Part shown: positions 6,298 through 7,076 of the stretch, one piece after another
Position numbering within the stretch: position 1 is the first letter of the stretch
How the letters are laid out: each line of letters opens with the position of its first letter
Assembly (NCBI GenBank): GCA_027067235.1
Contig: JALXFQ010000126.1
Location: 1 to 7,076, forward strand
DNA length: 7,076 bases
Reading direction: 5' to 3'
Source of the DNA: Gammaproteobacteria bacterium
Lineage (GTDB): Bacteria; Pseudomonadota; Gammaproteobacteria; QOAV01
The notes under the pieces: model-generated
The model's database searches: none
Seen by the model: only the letters and a program-made list of their open reading frames with translations
Told to the model about the DNA's origin: nothing
Translations under genes and position numbers: made by a program

Positions 6298-7076
6298 GTG
6301 CCCGATAAGCCCTCAAAAAAAACAGCCTCTCAATCGCCCGCGCCCGACAGCCATATACTGGTGTATCAGACCGAGGACGGTCAGTTGCGGCTGGATGTGC
6401 GGCTAGAGGGGGAGACGGTCTGGCTTACTCAGCCGCAGATGGCCGAGCTGTTTCAAACTTCTCAGCAGAATATCAGCCAGCATCTTCAGAATATTTTTGA
6501 TGAGGGCGAACTCGAACCTGCGGCAACTCACAAGAAATTCTTGTCGGTTCGTCAGGAGGGCAAGCGCCGAGTACGCCGGAAACTGGATTATTACAACCTC
6601 GACGCCATCATCTCGGTGGGCTACCGGGTAAAAAGCGCCGTCGCCACCCGCTTTCGCATCTGGGCCACGCAAACGCTCACCGAGTTCATCCGCAAGGGCT
6701 TTGTGTTGGACGACGAGCGTCTTAAGGAAGCGGGTAATGAGCGCTATTTCGAGGAGTTGCTGGCGCGCATCCGGGATATTCGCTCGTCGGAAAAGATGTT
6801 CTGGCGCAAGGTGCTGGATATCTACGCCACCAGCACCGATTACGACCCGAAGGCCGAAACTTCACAACGCTTTTTTCAGCAAGTACAGAACAAGATGCAC
6901 TGGGCCGCCCACGGCCATACGGCGGCAGAGCTGATTTATCAACGCGCCGATGCCGCTAAACCCAGTATGGGCATTACCTGTTCCATCCCGTGTGATTATC
7001 TTCCCCGAAGGAGCTATCCTTTGTTCCAAGCCCGCAGGGTGCTGAGGGCGCTCGCCGCCGGGTCAGACGCAGTGAG
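6298..7076 (+). CDS. rhuM: RhuM-family protein, partial, C-terminal part apparently replaced
   Basis: The reading frame opens with GTG at 6298, 2 bases after the hsdS stop, and runs off the window (259 complete codons). Residues about 20-227 match the RhuM family (COG3943, named after a Salmonella pathogenicity-island gene of unproven biochemical role), which often sits inside type I restriction loci. Visible family features are LVYQTEDG at 21-28, a helix-turn-helix-like stretch at about 45-66 with MAELF and QQNISQHL, YNLDAIISVGYRV at 99-111, and FEELLARIRDIR at 151-162. After KPSMGIT (ending at base 6978) family members continue for roughly 100 residues. Here the frame changes to Cys/Pro/Arg-rich sequence with no family resemblance, so the gene is probably interrupted at about 6979 and nonfunctional or truncated. 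GTG is preferred because the next in-frame ATG lies inside the conserved domain. Ribosome site is weak (GAGA in the hsdS end), so coupling to hsdS is likely. Confidence 0.82.
   Translation, partial: MPDKPSKKTASQSPAPDSHILVYQTEDGQLRLDVRLEGETVWLTQPQMAELFQTSQQNISQHLQNIFDEGELEPAATHKKFLSVRQEGKRRVRRKLDYYNLDAIISVGYRVKSAVATRFRIWATQTLTEFIRKGFVLDDERLKEAGNERYFEELLARIRDIRSSEKMFWRKVLDIYATSTDYDPKAETSQRFFQQVQNKMHWAAHGHTAAELIYQRADAAKPSMGITCSIPCDYLPRRSYPLFQARRVLRALAAGSDAV
6979..7076. mobile_element. Possible end of an inserted element disrupting rhuM
   Basis: RhuM homology stops sharply at base 6978. The following 98 bases fit neither RhuM nor the codon pattern of the neighbours. The stretch begins TGTTCCATCCCG, which could be an element end, and a minus-strand reading frame ends at 7014, about 35 bases inside the proposed boundary, as is usual for transposase genes near insertion-sequence ends. 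The other end lies outside the window, so neither the matching terminal repeat nor a target duplication can be checked. A simple deletion or rearrangement would look the same. No insertion-sequence family is recognised. Confidence 0.3.
7014..7076 (-). CDS. Possible C-terminal end of an unknown minus-strand gene
   Basis: Read on the minus strand from the window edge, an open frame of 20 codons ends with TAG at 7016-7014. Its last residues are SALSTLRAWNKG. If the region after 6978 is an inserted element, this could be the C-terminus of its transposase. It is too short to assign to a family and may be chance. Confidence 0.2.
   Translation of the reverse strand, partial: LTASDPAASALSTLRAWNKG

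Noticed and set aside
1..7076. CRISPR arrays, tRNA or rRNA genes, and tandem repeats
   Set aside because: No regularly spaced repeats, no cloverleaf-like sequence with a GTTCRANNC motif in context, and no rRNA-like blocks were seen on reading.

Overview
The window is chromosomal DNA of a GC-rich proteobacterium, most likely a gammaproteobacterium. This is inferred from codon use, tight ATGA gene overlaps and the gene families present; no taxonomic marker is present. All convincing genes lie on the + strand and form two blocks.

Block 1 (61-2372) is a two-gene operon. It encodes a MoxR-type AAA+ ATPase and a protein that joins a zincin-like HExxH domain, a long acidic linker and a C-terminal von Willebrand A (VWA) domain (COG3864/DUF2201 type). 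Stop and start codons overlap, so the two are probably translated together. MoxR-VWA pairs are generally regarded as chaperone or metal-insertion-like remodelling machines. The client of this pair cannot be read from the window.

A 324-base gap (2373-2696) holds no convincing gene but contains several GC-rich inverted repeats.

Block 2 (2697-7076) is part of a type I restriction-modification locus. hsdR (nuclease plus SF2 translocase, EcoEI/EcoAI-like length) overlaps hsdS (specificity subunit) by ATGA, and rhuM follows 2 bases after hsdS. No hsdM methyltransferase is visible. hsdS is AT-rich in its target-recognition domains, while its central conserved helix is GC-rich like the neighbours, a mosaic typical of exchanged recognition domains. 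rhuM matches its family through codon 227 and then changes abruptly into unrelated sequence up to the window edge. That point may be the boundary of an inserted mobile element, supported by a short minus-strand reading frame that ends just inside it.

Overall this looks like a defence-island segment. The families are all known. The least explained points are the MoxR/zincin-VWA pair beside a restriction locus, the structured gap, the absent hsdM and the broken rhuM.
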